Assembly (NCBI GenBank): GCA_037178625.1 | Contig: CM074132.1 | Coordinates: 2,604,001-2,668,000 of the forward strand | Direction: 5' to 3' | DNA: 64,000 nucleotides | DNA from: Skeletonema tropicum | Lineage: Eukaryota; Bacillariophyta; Thalassiosirophyceae; Thalassiosirales; Thalassiosiraceae | In this document: piece by piece, positions 20,422 through 30,306 of the stretch | How the letters are laid out: the number at the start of each line of letters is the position of its first letter | Numbering within the stretch: the stretch's first letter is position 1 | Notes under the pieces: model-generated | The model's database searches: none | Seen by the model: the letters and a program-made list of their open reading frames with translations, nothing else | Told to the model about the DNA's origin: nothing | Program-made: the position numbers and the translations under genes

Positions 20422-22073
20422 TGGGTTCCCTCCTGGGGCCACTAATTAGCGGAAAAACCACTAATTAGTAGTCAGTTTACGATCTCCTACGACCCCCTTA
20501 TAATCACTCAAACGTTATCAAATTCAGGTGGCACCCTCTTCAATGTCTTGACAAGGCGTACACCTATTATCTCACGTGTTCCCTGGAGAGGGCCCAACCT
20601 ATTAACGTTCAAACACTAGCCTACTGACAAATTTGGCGAACAGCCGACGAGTTTTTTTCGGAAGTTTTGCAACTTCAACTTGGGGGTACGTAGGAATTGA
20701 TATCAAAAATGTTGCCACCCGTAGAACTCACATTTCATCACACCATCACCATGGCGAAAGAGGCCCAGCATACGAGCCGTCGTATCTGCATTTAGTAGAT
20801 GCTTTTACCCATCAGAAAGCATACCACAACAGTCACAATATGAGTGGCTAACCAGGTGGTCGAAGAAGAGCATCGAGATGGCCTGGATCCTACAACAATC
20901 ATGCACAAACTTCACCGGCAACCGGATGATGTCCCAACCACCATGCAAAGTTATTTGCAGTCGACATACGACGGTATTCTACTCGAAAACAACGATCCCT
21001 ACCCAAAGCGGCCAACCTATCTACAGATGGGGACATGGAAAGCGGCCCATCTACCCAAGAGAGTTCGTTTTGGTTAGCATCTCACATGAATTGAAGCGAC
21101 GGGGATGCGATGATGACGATTTATCGACACAAATATAATGGCAATATTCAATAATTATTCGACAAATCAACCGCTTTAAATGGAATAAAACAAAGACAGC
21201 ATCATATGATATTAATTATAGGAATATTGTTGGTGGAATGGTCCAAATTAATGACAGGGCGGCTGCAGGTGATGCCAGGTTGTGGTGTAGCGCATTTTTT
21301 CCAAAAAAAAATTGGCATCCATCAGCACCAAATCACCACTCTATGATGTATGTTTGGCCAATAAGTAATGCAAATCCGATGGTGATCTCTTGCACAGCGA
21401 CCACAACGACATTAATGTACACGACGATATCCTTTGATTGGCTGTTATCTCCGCTAAACCTGCGCCTACACCTCATTTCAGCAGAATTTGCGTTAATTTG
21501 CGCCCTTCTCGTGTCAAGATATCGCATACTAGAGTTGAGAATTCTCCACCCCAACGTGATTTTCGTCGTCAATCAGCCAAGTAAATGTTAGAACAACATC
21601 ATATGCAGTGCAGGAAAGCTTCCTGCTCTCCTATTCGCCCCAACAGGCGAGCTAGACGGTCAAGCCCGTGCTTGAATTCAAGCCAGATTTTACAAAATGT
21701 CGGCAGAAGGTTGGCACACAGTACATCAAGGATAGGCGTGCCACATGCCGCATAGAGGTCAAAACCTACTCCACATATCATAAGAAGGTTCCCATGTGCA
21801 CTGTTTGTTGGGGGAAGCATAAACAATTACACAACAACACATAATTCTCGACCACTAATTAGTGGTCACTAAAATAGCGATTTTATGGTGTGTATATAGC
21901 TATCTCTACTTCTATTTGGGCGTTTTCATTGCGGATTTTTGGGCTTGGACTCTGTTGTAGAGGTCTTTGGTGGTGTATTCCTTGAATGTTAGGGTTTGGG
22001 AGGTGTTAGAATGTCCTCTAACTACCCCCTACGTATGACCACTAATTAGTGGTTTTGGCCAGGAGGGAACCCA
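20422..22073. mobile_element. 1652-bp non-autonomous TIR DNA transposon, young insertion
   Basis: Ends are TGGGTTCCCTCCTGG and its reverse complement (15 bp perfect), flanked by a TAAA direct repeat (20418-20421 and 22074-22077). The empty site with one TAAA is seen in copy A at 15914-15917. Subterminal copies of CCACTAATTAG lie near both ends, and the 14-bp palindrome CCACTAATTAGTGG occurs at 21852-21865 and 22039-22052. The interior holds only short frames (for example 20844-21077) and no transposase motif was recognised. It is therefore probably mobilised in trans. A 3- or 4-bp T/A target duplication would suit PIF/Harbinger or a related group, but the superfamily is not assigned. Confidence 0.8.
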
Positions 22074-22324
22074 TAAATGGTGGCTTTCAAATAAAGATTC
22101 TCGAGGCAGTTCCACGACCGCCAAGAAATTGCAATCACTACATATTGTGCGTGCGGCGGCGGGAACAAGCTTCTTACTCCTAACGCTGTGAGTCACGAAT
22201 ATACGGGACTAGAGCCGCTCCGAGGACAGGTATAGCTGTCTTATCTCCTTGACTCCATTGAGTAGATTCCTACGTATCTCGTGTACAAGATGTCATCCGG
22301 CATTTCAATTTCGCGAAAAAATAC

Positions 22325-24374
22325 TTACCAAAAATTACGGTGTAAAATACGTCGGAATTCGGTATTCTGTGTACTTTCCCGGTGTAACTTTTACACTTTT
22401 TCTTGAAATACACGAATATATTTTATCTCAATTCCTCTTGCTTTGTTGGCTCTTTGCTGCGGCAAGTAAAAATACACGATATTACTCCATCTTCCGGTGT
22501 AACTTTTACACCGGGAGACAAACCAGCCCAGTGGACTGCCCACGGTCATACTTTTTGCGGCGATGCCCGTAAAGTACGTTCATGCGTTCACCAAAATTCA
22601 AAAATTCGTCACACTGCTCAATGGCAATGGCAACGCAATGGCGACATGGACATGGCACCCTATCACACAACTAATATCCAACTCACAATCACCGCCCACA
22701 AAGATGCCGGATCCAATGAAGTCAAAGGGCCGCCCCAGCAAGAACAAGAAGAAGGCGCCGACGAAATCACCGCTGCGAATGCATCCCGCTCCTGCTGCCG
22801 ATGCAAGTGCAAGGGCATCCACCGATCGTGTTGAAAAGATCCTAAGTTATGATATAGAAAAAGAGTGTTTTTGATGACGGCAGCGTTGCAACTTTCCTCA
22901 TTTGGTTTGGTTCGTCTTTTCGATAACCGCATAGAAATTGAACGATGAGCACCTGGAAAAGATGATAGATGCTGACAATGAAGATCAGAACAAAAATGAT
23001 CACAAGAGGACGGCTCTCCGAAATTATATCGTCGATGCTGTTGACGCGCTCAAACCATTGCGTGATAGGCACCACCATATCAGTTTCCTCAGGATAGATG
23101 GGGTGAAGCTCTTGATTATGATATAGTTGTGGAGTACATATGACTACTAAGTTTAATGTTGCTGTGGTTGAACGTTCATGCGCCGAGAAGTACATGAAGG
23201 CGCTGAAAATAACAGATGAAATCACCCCCGACATTGCAGTCGAAGATGGTAGAGTCTTCCAATCGAGCAATATAATGGAAACGCAGTGCAATTGCTTGGG
23301 TCTACGAAGTAGCAGTAGCAAGAGCGGAGATGCCTTTTGCGCAAGATCTTGGGACCTACATTAATAACACGCCACGTTGCTGCAGCAAGGCAACAACTCG
23401 GTCTCAAGCTCACGAAGGGCGAAGACGTGATGAAATCCGAAGCATACGAAATAATAAAGAGCATTTGAAAGTGGAGAGAGAGAGAGATTTTCAATCATCT
23501 CATGCTTCTTTTGGACTGGAACTTGATGAAGAGCAGTGAGAACTGTTTGAATGTGAAAATATGTGAAAATGATACGCATTGACTTCGAGGAAGTTTACTT
23601 GAATTGTTTGTATTCGATAAGGAGAAGGGTAAGCAGCGTGAGGCATGCACGGTCCATAGCACTGCTTCGCCAATCAAGAAAAGCCTCACATCTGTCTCGT
23701 GCTGTTCGCAAGGTAGATCTTTGCGTGTTTTCTGGCACCAATACCAGTGTACTAGGTAGAGTAGTCGAATGCATGATCTCGTTGAGGAAATCAAGGATGA
23801 TTTTTACGACATTGGGATCAACTGGCAAGAACTTGGTACTCATTCTACTTGAAAGGCGTCGGAAGTATGGTCGCCAATGCCAGCACTGTGGGCCCATCGA
23901 TTGTTGCCTTGTGTCTACGAGCGGGCTGGAAGCTTGGAGGTGTGACGGAGATGTATCACTTTCGTTAAGACGCAGGTGATTTGAATGTGGTAAGAAGAGC
24001 TGCCTGTCTCGATATCGAGACGACATATTATGGATATCGCCGCCATATTTCAACTGTTCGGAATTGGACCAAGATAGCAAGCTTGCGGCAATGGCAACGG
24101 CCAAAGCTGACCGCTGGCTGAAAGAGCGCATTCCAAAGTTTTGGAGATTACAAAAGAACAGCAATAGGCAGATGAAAATCTTGTGTAGGTCTACATTAAA
24201 TAATGCACATTTTTACTTCAACAACCTCATTCGTTTCATTGCTGTATGTAACTTTGCGTGGTCTGGAGTGGGCGGTCTTGAGGGCACGAGCGGACACCTT
24301 GGAGGCAAATTATACCCCGTTGACAGGGCCTTTTGTACCCGGTGTAACTTTTACACCGGAATTTTATCCACTTG
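22325..24374. mobile_element. ~2.05-kb insertion with tyrosine-recombinase remnant and repeated palindromes
   Basis: Present in copy B, absent from copy A, and bounded by a TAC direct repeat (22322-22324 and 24375-24377). It carries three copies of a near-perfect palindrome with core CGGTGTAACTTTTACACCG (22379-22396 partial, 22494-22514, 24339-24359). Both ends have related sequences of the form AAAATTxCGGTGTAAAA. The terminal bases are not a clean inverted repeat. Inside, on the plus strand, lies a broken tyrosine-recombinase-like gene. A short direct repeat with a tyrosine recombinase would fit a Crypton-like element, but this is inference. Confidence 0.65.
23560..23990 (+). pseudogene. Degenerate tyrosine-recombinase-like catalytic region
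   Basis: One plus frame reads DDFYDIGINWQELGTHST up to about 23848. After a one-base frame change it continues KGVGSMVANASTVGPSIVA and LCLRAGWKLGGVTEMYHF (about 23852-23970). The pattern 'ELGTHSxRKG...GPSxxxxCLRAGWxLGxVxxxY' is the box-II region (HxxR) and active-site Tyr area of recombinase-like proteins common in stramenopile mobile elements. The conserved Arg of THSxRKG is lost at the frameshift, so the gene is dead. The upstream part is too decayed to trace. Confidence 0.55.
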
Positions 24375-25340
24375 TACATTTCAAAATTTTCCCGCGTCTT
24401 TTGTTCCAACACTTTCAAGCACAAAAAACACATAATTCAAATAAATAAATACAAAATTAATCAGGATTAGATATCTACACGAGTATAATACATCATGGGG
24501 AAATGAACCAAAATACCATGATGCCGGCATAGTGGGAAAAATCGTATCTCCTCAACTCTCCAGAAACTTAGTTGGCGCTAGGCCCATCTGAGCAGCTGAG
24601 ATCACGGAGAAACTTTTGATCTACCTGGCCCACTAAGTTACAATAGTCTCGCCCCAAACCTCCAAACCAAAATTAAGCCTACGAAATCACGAAAAACAAC
24701 CCCTGCCGTCCTCCAATTCCTCTCAATATGAATGGTACAATCGGTCTCTCTCCATCAATCCTCGCTGTCGCTTATACATATAGACATTAGGTGTTGGTGT
24801 GGCACATTGCTAGTGACTTCATATGGCCATAGCACTCCGTCGGGCACCAATATTGCTGCTACACATCACATCATCGATTACAAACAAATGTCACCCATTT
24901 CATTGTTCTATTCCGACCTCTAATCATGGCGATACAACTAAACACGACACAAGAGCTATCAATAATATGTAAGGATCGCTTTGTATCGTGAAGTTGACAA
25001 ATATCTGTCTCATGCATCTCCTCGACTCGATCAAGTGGATTTTTTTATGTACGTAGGAATCGTCCAAGAAGCGGTACCAAAGTGGCGCCAACGATCATTG
25101 AGCACAACATCACCACCATGGGATTTCCGCACGAGTAGCGTACTTTACTAAGCATGGTGAATGGTGATGTTATAGATATAATGCTCGGGATGTTTACATA
25201 GATATATATGAATTTATGAAGTTCCTACATTGGAATCAGTGAATACTCGAGGCAGTTCATGTGTGCAGTTTCCTCACAATTTTCATCGAAACTACTTACG
25301 AGAAGTACTTACATCAACACATTTAAGCATCTATTACTAC

Positions 25341-28300
25341 CTAATAGGAATCTTCATCACTGCTGCTCTCCATAACACGTTTGCGAGCACTGGTGGGAGT
25401 TTTGGCTTTTGGTTTTCCTTCACTTATTTGTACATCAGAATCAAATACATTATCATCTTCGGAACCGTTCGTGCTGGATTGGGATTTGTGCTTTACTTTG
25501 GCCTGAAAGCTCTTTGATTTGGTCCATTCATCCTCCTCGCTTTCCTCCATTGGCTGAGGGTCGAGTATCTCTAATTCGTCATCATCCGATGAAGAGGATT
25601 CTCCTCCTTCTGCTTCTGACTCGTTGCGGAGAGCTGCGTTGCGTCTGTTCTTCTTCTGTAGATTTTCGATGATTTCTTCTTCGGGAGACTTAAAGTCGGA
25701 ACCACCATTTAAGTTGGATGGAGGCGTGAAGTATGGATTGATAGGAACGTCAGCAGCAATTTCTTCGTCGTCATCAGCCAAAAAATCATCCATATCCTGC
25801 CCGTGTTTCATGTAAGGTGCGGATACTTGATTCCAAATCTTTCGAGCACGATTCGGAAAGCTAAGGCTAAAGTCAGAGCTGTAGTCTGGTTCGCTTTTGT
25901 CGATTTGACTTAAAAGAAGAAGGAAGGATTGATTTTCTCCCGAGTTCCAGTACCTCATCATGTCGCCTTGAACTGTGTTCCTTCTCAAATTCTTCTGAAG
26001 CCAGCGTTGTAACAGACCATCTCCAGCTCTCACTTGAAAGCGCTTGAATAAATCATTCCCTTCGATATCGGATAGATTTACACCATGCACTACCTTTAGA
26101 TGCTTCTTCAATCCAGAAAGCAAACGAAAGCAGAACGTGGCTGCAACTTCGAAAGCTTCACCATCCAGGTTTCCAAGTATTGTCAGAGGATCGTCCACAA
26201 AAGCAAATCTATCCACTTTTAAATCATCTGCCTGTTCATCTCCACTCTCATCATCTTCAATCATCTCTTCATCATTCTGGCATCCAAGTCTACGATCTGC
26301 CTCGATGTAACACAATGGACAGCAATATATATCGGAACTTCCCATCAACGTAGTAATGAATCTATTGAAACGATCTTGAAAGTTTACGCCATTGCCTTCT
26401 TCATCGTCCCCCACAAAATTACCATCCTCATCGAATTCATCAAGCTCATCTAAATTGCTGACACCGAGTCTTCCACCCTTGATCTTCTTGTATACTGCAC
26501 TCTTTTCAATGACAAGAGCCGATCTACCAAATCTTGATGCAATTTGGTCAATCAAGTCATCCTCCATTGGTGCTCTAAAGTGAGGAGGTTGAAGAAATTT
26601 CAATGGTTCCGAAGACGTATTCGTGTTGTAAGAATCATCACCACCCCCCTTGGCGGAAATAGCAATACGGTAGAGTGTGTCGAGAGTGAAACAGTGACGT
26701 GATTTTCCATCTGGTGCGACGTAACAGACGTGGGGTTTGTTCTTGGGCAGATTCATCATGGTAATGTCGTCAATGAGTGAGGAACAATTGATGCAGGTTG
26801 TGCGCAATCCACTGTGAGGGGTTGGCAGTGCATCATCTTGCTTGTCGCTATTGTCACTATCGCTACTGTCCATGTACGGTCGTCTCTTTCTCGTTTTTGA
26901 CGTTTCTTTGCGTTTGTTCGAAGAAGAAGAAGGCTTGAATTCCTCGTCGTCATCATCATCTTCTTCTTCGTCGTCGTCGTCACTACTGCTACCATCCTCA
27001 CGAATATCCAACGGTGTACGACCCCCCAACCCACCTGCCCTGGCCCTCTTCCGTGTCGCTGGAGTTCCATAACTCCCCGGGGCTTTGGTAGCCGGCGAAG
27101 TCAAAATTGATGGAGCAGTTTCTTCATCATCAGTAGCTTCATCCGCAGTGCCAATGTCATCCTCATCTATCTCGGTATAGTTGGGCTTAACTTTGCCCCG
27201 TCGTCCTCGAGTTTGTTGTTTCCGTGTACTGCGCCGTTTTTTAGATGTGATATTGTCATCACTTTCTATTTCAAAGTCATCATCATCATCATCATCATTT
27301 GACTCGTCTTGGTCACTACTACCACTATTATTTTCATCATAATCTTCATCAGTGGATTCATCACCCAATTTACGTTTTCGTTTTTTTGCAGATCCCTTGA
27401 CAGCAGCTGTGCTCTGCTGTAACCGCCGCCTATCATCTGCATCGTCTTTCCTACTACCATTATTATTCACCCCTAAATCATCATCATCATCATCATTGGA
27501 ACCATCTCCATTTTCCGATGAACTATTTTCCAACAACTCCTTATCATCCTCTTCCAACACACCACCAAGAGCCTCACGTTCGGATTTCATGTCCTGTTTC
27601 ACTACTTGAGACATGCGTTGTTTGGTTTGTTGGGAGCAGGATCGACGGGGACGACGTGTCCCACTTGGTGTTGTTTCGTATTGAATTTCTTCTTCAGATG
27701 ATGATGATGATGATTCTTTGGAGGTTTGTCGTGTACTTCTTCTTCTTGTAGATCTAGATGTTTGAGTACGCGTTGCAGGTGGTGATGATTTCTTTGCTTT
27801 GGCTGCTTTGGTGTTCTTTTTAGTAGTAGTGGCACCACGTCGTTTGCTAGAGGAAGAAGATGGAGGTGCACCAAAATCAGAATCAGAATCGGATTGACTT
27901 TCGCTACTAGATTCGGATAGTTGTTTTTCATCTTCGTCCCATTGTTCTTCTTCTTCACTACCGCTATCTTTCATTTGTTTCTTGCTCTGGATACTGCTGG
28001 TTTTTGCTTTGTTATTTTTTGTAGTAGATTGTTTGGATTGATTACTTTTTCTCTGAATCTTTTTTGGTGGCGGTGAATCTGAAGAAGATGAATCCTCCTC
28101 CTCTTGGTCGTCATTTTTGTAATTATTGTTAGTCTGATCAACAGCAACCTCGTCGTCGCCATCATCATCATCGTCACTATCGTCGTCACTGGAAGAATCT
28201 TTATAAGAACCAAATCCTATCGTAGCCCTCGGTTTGGAAGGGCGACGGGCAAGTTGCCTCCTCCGACCAGAGGAATTGGCAGCTGCGGCTCTCTTCTTTT

Positions 28301-28406
28301 TCTTGGCAGCGCCGTTATTGTCGTCATCATCACTGCCGTTCCAATCGTCGTCGCTACGGTCGTGGCTGGAGCTTGCGACGGAGGAGGAGTCTTCTTCACT
28401 GCTCAT
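25341..28406 (-). CDS. Large acidic, Ser/Asp-rich nuclear-type protein with Cys/His finger-like motifs
   Basis: 1021 residues. The first ~520 are low complexity: runs of Ser, Asp and Glu separated by Lys/Arg clusters (KKKKRAAAANSSGRRRQLAR, TRKRRPYMDSSDSD), typical of nuclear or nucleolar proteins. The ordered core begins near 530 with TTCINCSSLIDDITMMNLP, then HVCYVAPDGKSRHCFTLDTL. A second Cys pair (IYCCPLCYIEADRRLG) and LLSGLKKHLKVVHGVNL look like a split C2H2-type finger. Then RVRAGDGL-like and KNLRRNTVQGDMMRYWNSG follow, and a second acidic tail. No family was recognised. A chromatin or ribosome-biogenesis role would be a guess from composition. The 3' ~690 bp are duplicated at 17130-17818. 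Intronless. Confidence 0.75.
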   Translation of the reverse strand: MSSEEDSSSVASSSHDRSDDDWNGSDDDDNNGAAKKKKRAAAANSSGRRRQLARRPSKPRATIGFGSYKDSSSDDDSDDDDDGDDEVAVDQTNNNYKNDDQEEEDSSSSDSPPPKKIQRKSNQSKQSTTKNNKAKTSSIQSKKQMKDSGSEEEEQWDEDEKQLSESSSESQSDSDSDFGAPPSSSSSKRRGATTTKKNTKAAKAKKSSPPATRTQTSRSTRRRSTRQTSKESSSSSSEEEIQYETTPSGTRRPRRSCSQQTKQRMSQVVKQDMKSEREALGGVLEEDDKELLENSSSENGDGSNDDDDDDLGVNNNGSRKDDADDRRRLQQSTAAVKGSAKKRKRKLGDESTDEDYDENNSGSSDQDESNDDDDDDDFEIESDDNITSKKRRSTRKQQTRGRRGKVKPNYTEIDEDDIGTADEATDDEETAPSILTSPATKAPGSYGTPATRKRARAGGLGGRTPLDIREDGSSSDDDDEEEDDDDDEEFKPSSSSNKRKETSKTRKRRPYMDSSDSDNSDKQDDALPTPHSGLRTTCINCSSLIDDITMMNLPKNKPHVCYVAPDGKSRHCFTLDTLYRIAISAKGGGDDSYNTNTSSEPLKFLQPPHFRAPMEDDLIDQIASRFGRSALVIEKSAVYKKIKGGRLGVSNLDELDEFDEDGNFVGDDEEGNGVNFQDRFNRFITTLMGSSDIYCCPLCYIEADRRLGCQNDEEMIEDDESGDEQADDLKVDRFAFVDDPLTILGNLDGEAFEVAATFCFRLLSGLKKHLKVVHGVNLSDIEGNDLFKRFQVRAGDGLLQRWLQKNLRRNTVQGDMMRYWNSGENQSFLLLLSQIDKSEPDYSSDFSLSFPNRARKIWNQVSAPYMKHGQDMDDFLADDDEEIAADVPINPYFTPPSNLNGGSDFKSPEEEIIENLQKKNRRNAALRNESEAEGGESSSSDDDELEILDPQPMEESEEDEWTKSKSFQAKVKHKSQSSTNGSEDDNVFDSDVQISEGKPKAKTPTSARKRVMESSSDEDSY

Positions 28407-29067
28407 TGTTGTGCAATAACTCTAGAAGTATTAACATGGTGTAGAGTAAAGTGCTACTGAGTGCATTTTCCTTCGACGGCGCTGGCAATGCGATGACGAT
28501 GATGATGTTACCGCGAAGAAGTCCAAAGTGTTACATGTTACCAATCTCGAAACTGCATGAGACGAGTTTTTGACCCCAAACACAATTTTCTACAAAAGTG
28601 TCAAGACTAGTATGAATTTTATTGGTGAAGCTTAGATAGACCTCTCGACCGTCTTGATACTCTTGTAGACACTTCGTCGACACTGTCATGTTTGCTCCGA
28701 GGTGAGAGTCAAAAACTCGTCTTGCAGTTTTGTTTCTCATCGAGTCGATGCATGCCTCGATCTCGATCAATACTTATGACCGATGAAGCCATCCATTGAA
28801 GCTGCCAGCGGATGAGATAGTCCTCTTGCTTCCGCCCACGTCAAATCACAGCCTACAATAATATTCCATAATATGTTGTAATCGTTCAAGTAGGTAGTCA
28901 CCATGATGTTACCTCGCCTGTTACGTCGAATGGTGACGTTTGTTACAGGATCAAAGCGCCTACCACATGCCCTACTTTGATACTCACCTCTGTACCACCT
29001 TCACATCACATGCACCATGATGTCAAAATCACAACATACATGGAACATATCCTATTCCTAAATAACA
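28407..29067. repeat. Divergent intergenic region with a spaced ~25-bp inverted repeat
   Basis: 28549-28574 and 28708-28731 are inverted copies sharing AGACGAGTTTTTGAC and most of a further 9 bp, 133 bp apart. The short minus-strand frame covering them has no protein character. The structure could be a small foldback element or a structured transcript. The rest of the spacer should hold the promoters of both neighbours. Confidence 0.6.
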
Positions 29068-30204
29068 ATGTTCGTCAAGAAAGATCTTCGTAAGATCCCT
29101 CAGATCCTAGCAGACGCCTCTCAACGCGCTGCCTCGTCTCCACCATCCCCATTGGATGAAGAAGATGCATCAACGCCACCCACAAAAAAGGCTAAGAATG
29201 ACAACAAAATCATTACTGAAATGAGATTGGGCCGACGTGCACCTGAATTCCTCCCATCGTGCAATGCATCTATACTCCTTCAACCAAAGTTTCGCCCGGC
29301 ACTGGACAATTTGATACAGCTATCTCTGTATGACTGTGGGCTGACTTCGTTGGATGGTATAGAACTGCATCCTGCTGCTACCAATGACGACGATAGCATA
29401 TCGTCAACAACGACTCTATTTCCAAGATTGGAACAACTTGACATTGGAAGAAATCCAAAATTGACAAATGAATCACTACCAGTCTCATTTCATACACAAT
29501 TCCCATCTCTACTCGAACTATGGTGTGATGATTGTTCCTTTGGACCACAAATTCCAAAGACACTCCTTCAACTCGACAAGGTACACGTAGTTCGAATGAC
29601 ATGTAACAAACTACAAGGACAATTGGAAGAGGGTATAGGAGTTCAATATTGGAACGGTGTGCGTGTATTGGCAATGGATGGGAATCAATTGGATGGAATA
29701 GGTGAGGGGATTGGAAGGTTGGAATTCTTGGAAAAATTGCACTTGAGGCAGAACAAATTGAAAACATTGCCAGAGGGTGTTCCAAGTGTCAAGAATGCAA
29801 GTTTGACAATGCTATGTTTGTCATCGAATTTATTGACATCTCTTCCCAAGTCAATTGTGGATGTTGCCGATACCTTGACCGAACTTTATGTCAATGGCAA
29901 CCAACTTGACACAGTTCCAGAAGGTCTGGCAGAGAAATGTACTTGGCTCCAAAAGTTCAATTTGGCACACAACAACATTGATAAGGAAGAGTTACTGCCC
30001 AAAGACTTTGTAATGCGATTTGGATTACCGGATGTAGTAACGGGACAGTGTACCAATGATGAACAGTGTGTGGTGCGGTTGGAGGGGAACCCGTTGGCGG
30101 AGAGAAGGAGGAAGGCTTATTTGGAGGAAGAAAAGGCGAAAGCCAAGGCGTTGGAGTTGGAGAGGGCAGCTTTGGAGATGGAAGTGGATAGTGATGATGA
30201 ATAA
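29068..30204 (+). CDS. Leucine-rich repeat protein
   Basis: 378 residues, intronless. The N-terminus has a disordered Ser/Pro-rich stretch with a basic PTKKAKND cluster (possible nuclear signal). LRRs run from about 85 to 330, for example LIQLSLYDCGLTSLDGIEL, LEQLDIGRNPKLTNESLP, VRVLAMDGNQLDGIGEGIGR, LEKLHLRQNKLKTLPEGVP, LTMLCLSSNLLTSLPKSIV and LTELYVNGNQLDTVPEGLA. They have the LxxLxxLPxxI form of plant/protist intracellular LRRs. A Glu/Lys-rich helix (RRRKAYLEEEKAKAKALELE) closes the protein. It is likely a protein-interaction scaffold with unknown partner. It converges with the SEC14-GOLD gene (about 100 bp between stops). Confidence 0.85.
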   Translation: MFVKKDLRKIPQILADASQRAASSPPSPLDEEDASTPPTKKAKNDNKIITEMRLGRRAPEFLPSCNASILLQPKFRPALDNLIQLSLYDCGLTSLDGIELHPAATNDDDSISSTTTLFPRLEQLDIGRNPKLTNESLPVSFHTQFPSLLELWCDDCSFGPQIPKTLLQLDKVHVVRMTCNKLQGQLEEGIGVQYWNGVRVLAMDGNQLDGIGEGIGRLEFLEKLHLRQNKLKTLPEGVPSVKNASLTMLCLSSNLLTSLPKSIVDVADTLTELYVNGNQLDTVPEGLAEKCTWLQKFNLAHNNIDKEELLPKDFVMRFGLPDVVTGQCTNDEQCVVRLEGNPLAERRRKAYLEEEKAKAKALELERAALEMEVDSDDE

Positions 30205-30249
30205 GAGACCTCTCTGCATACATGTAATTTCCACGGTCAATTGATGATG

Positions 30250-30274
30250 ATATATATATATATATATATATATA
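30250..30274. repeat. (AT)n microsatellite
   Basis: About 12 uninterrupted TA units in the 102-bp gap between two convergent genes, probably within a 3' UTR. Confidence 0.95.
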
Positions 30275-30306
30275 CAAGTCGAAACTGTACACTGTGCACG
30301 TTTAAG

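Larger units (their letters stand above)
18362..26029 (+). repeat. Segmental tandem duplication, copy B (with two insertions)
   Basis: The same sequence as 13857-17818, interrupted by a 1652-bp TIR element (20422-22073) and a ~2.05-kb insertion (22325-24374). Without these and the small indels the two copies are colinear and nearly indistinguishable. Copy B continues into the full-length acidic gene, so it is the copy attached to the original right-hand context. Confidence 0.95.

Noticed and set aside
22842..24164. Minus-strand frames of 159 and 189 codons in the 2-kb insertion
   Set aside because: They run opposite to the recognisable recombinase remnant and show no domain motif.
13857..26029. 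Duplication as an LTR pair of a giant element
   Set aside because: The repeats contain ordinary genes, lack TG...CA ends and are joined by a retroelement fragment. Tandem segmental duplication explains the structure better.
27602..28460. Several 60-118 codon frames on both strands over the acidic gene
   Set aside because: Shadows of Ser/Asp/Glu codon repeats, giving His-, Leu- or Ile-rich nonsense.
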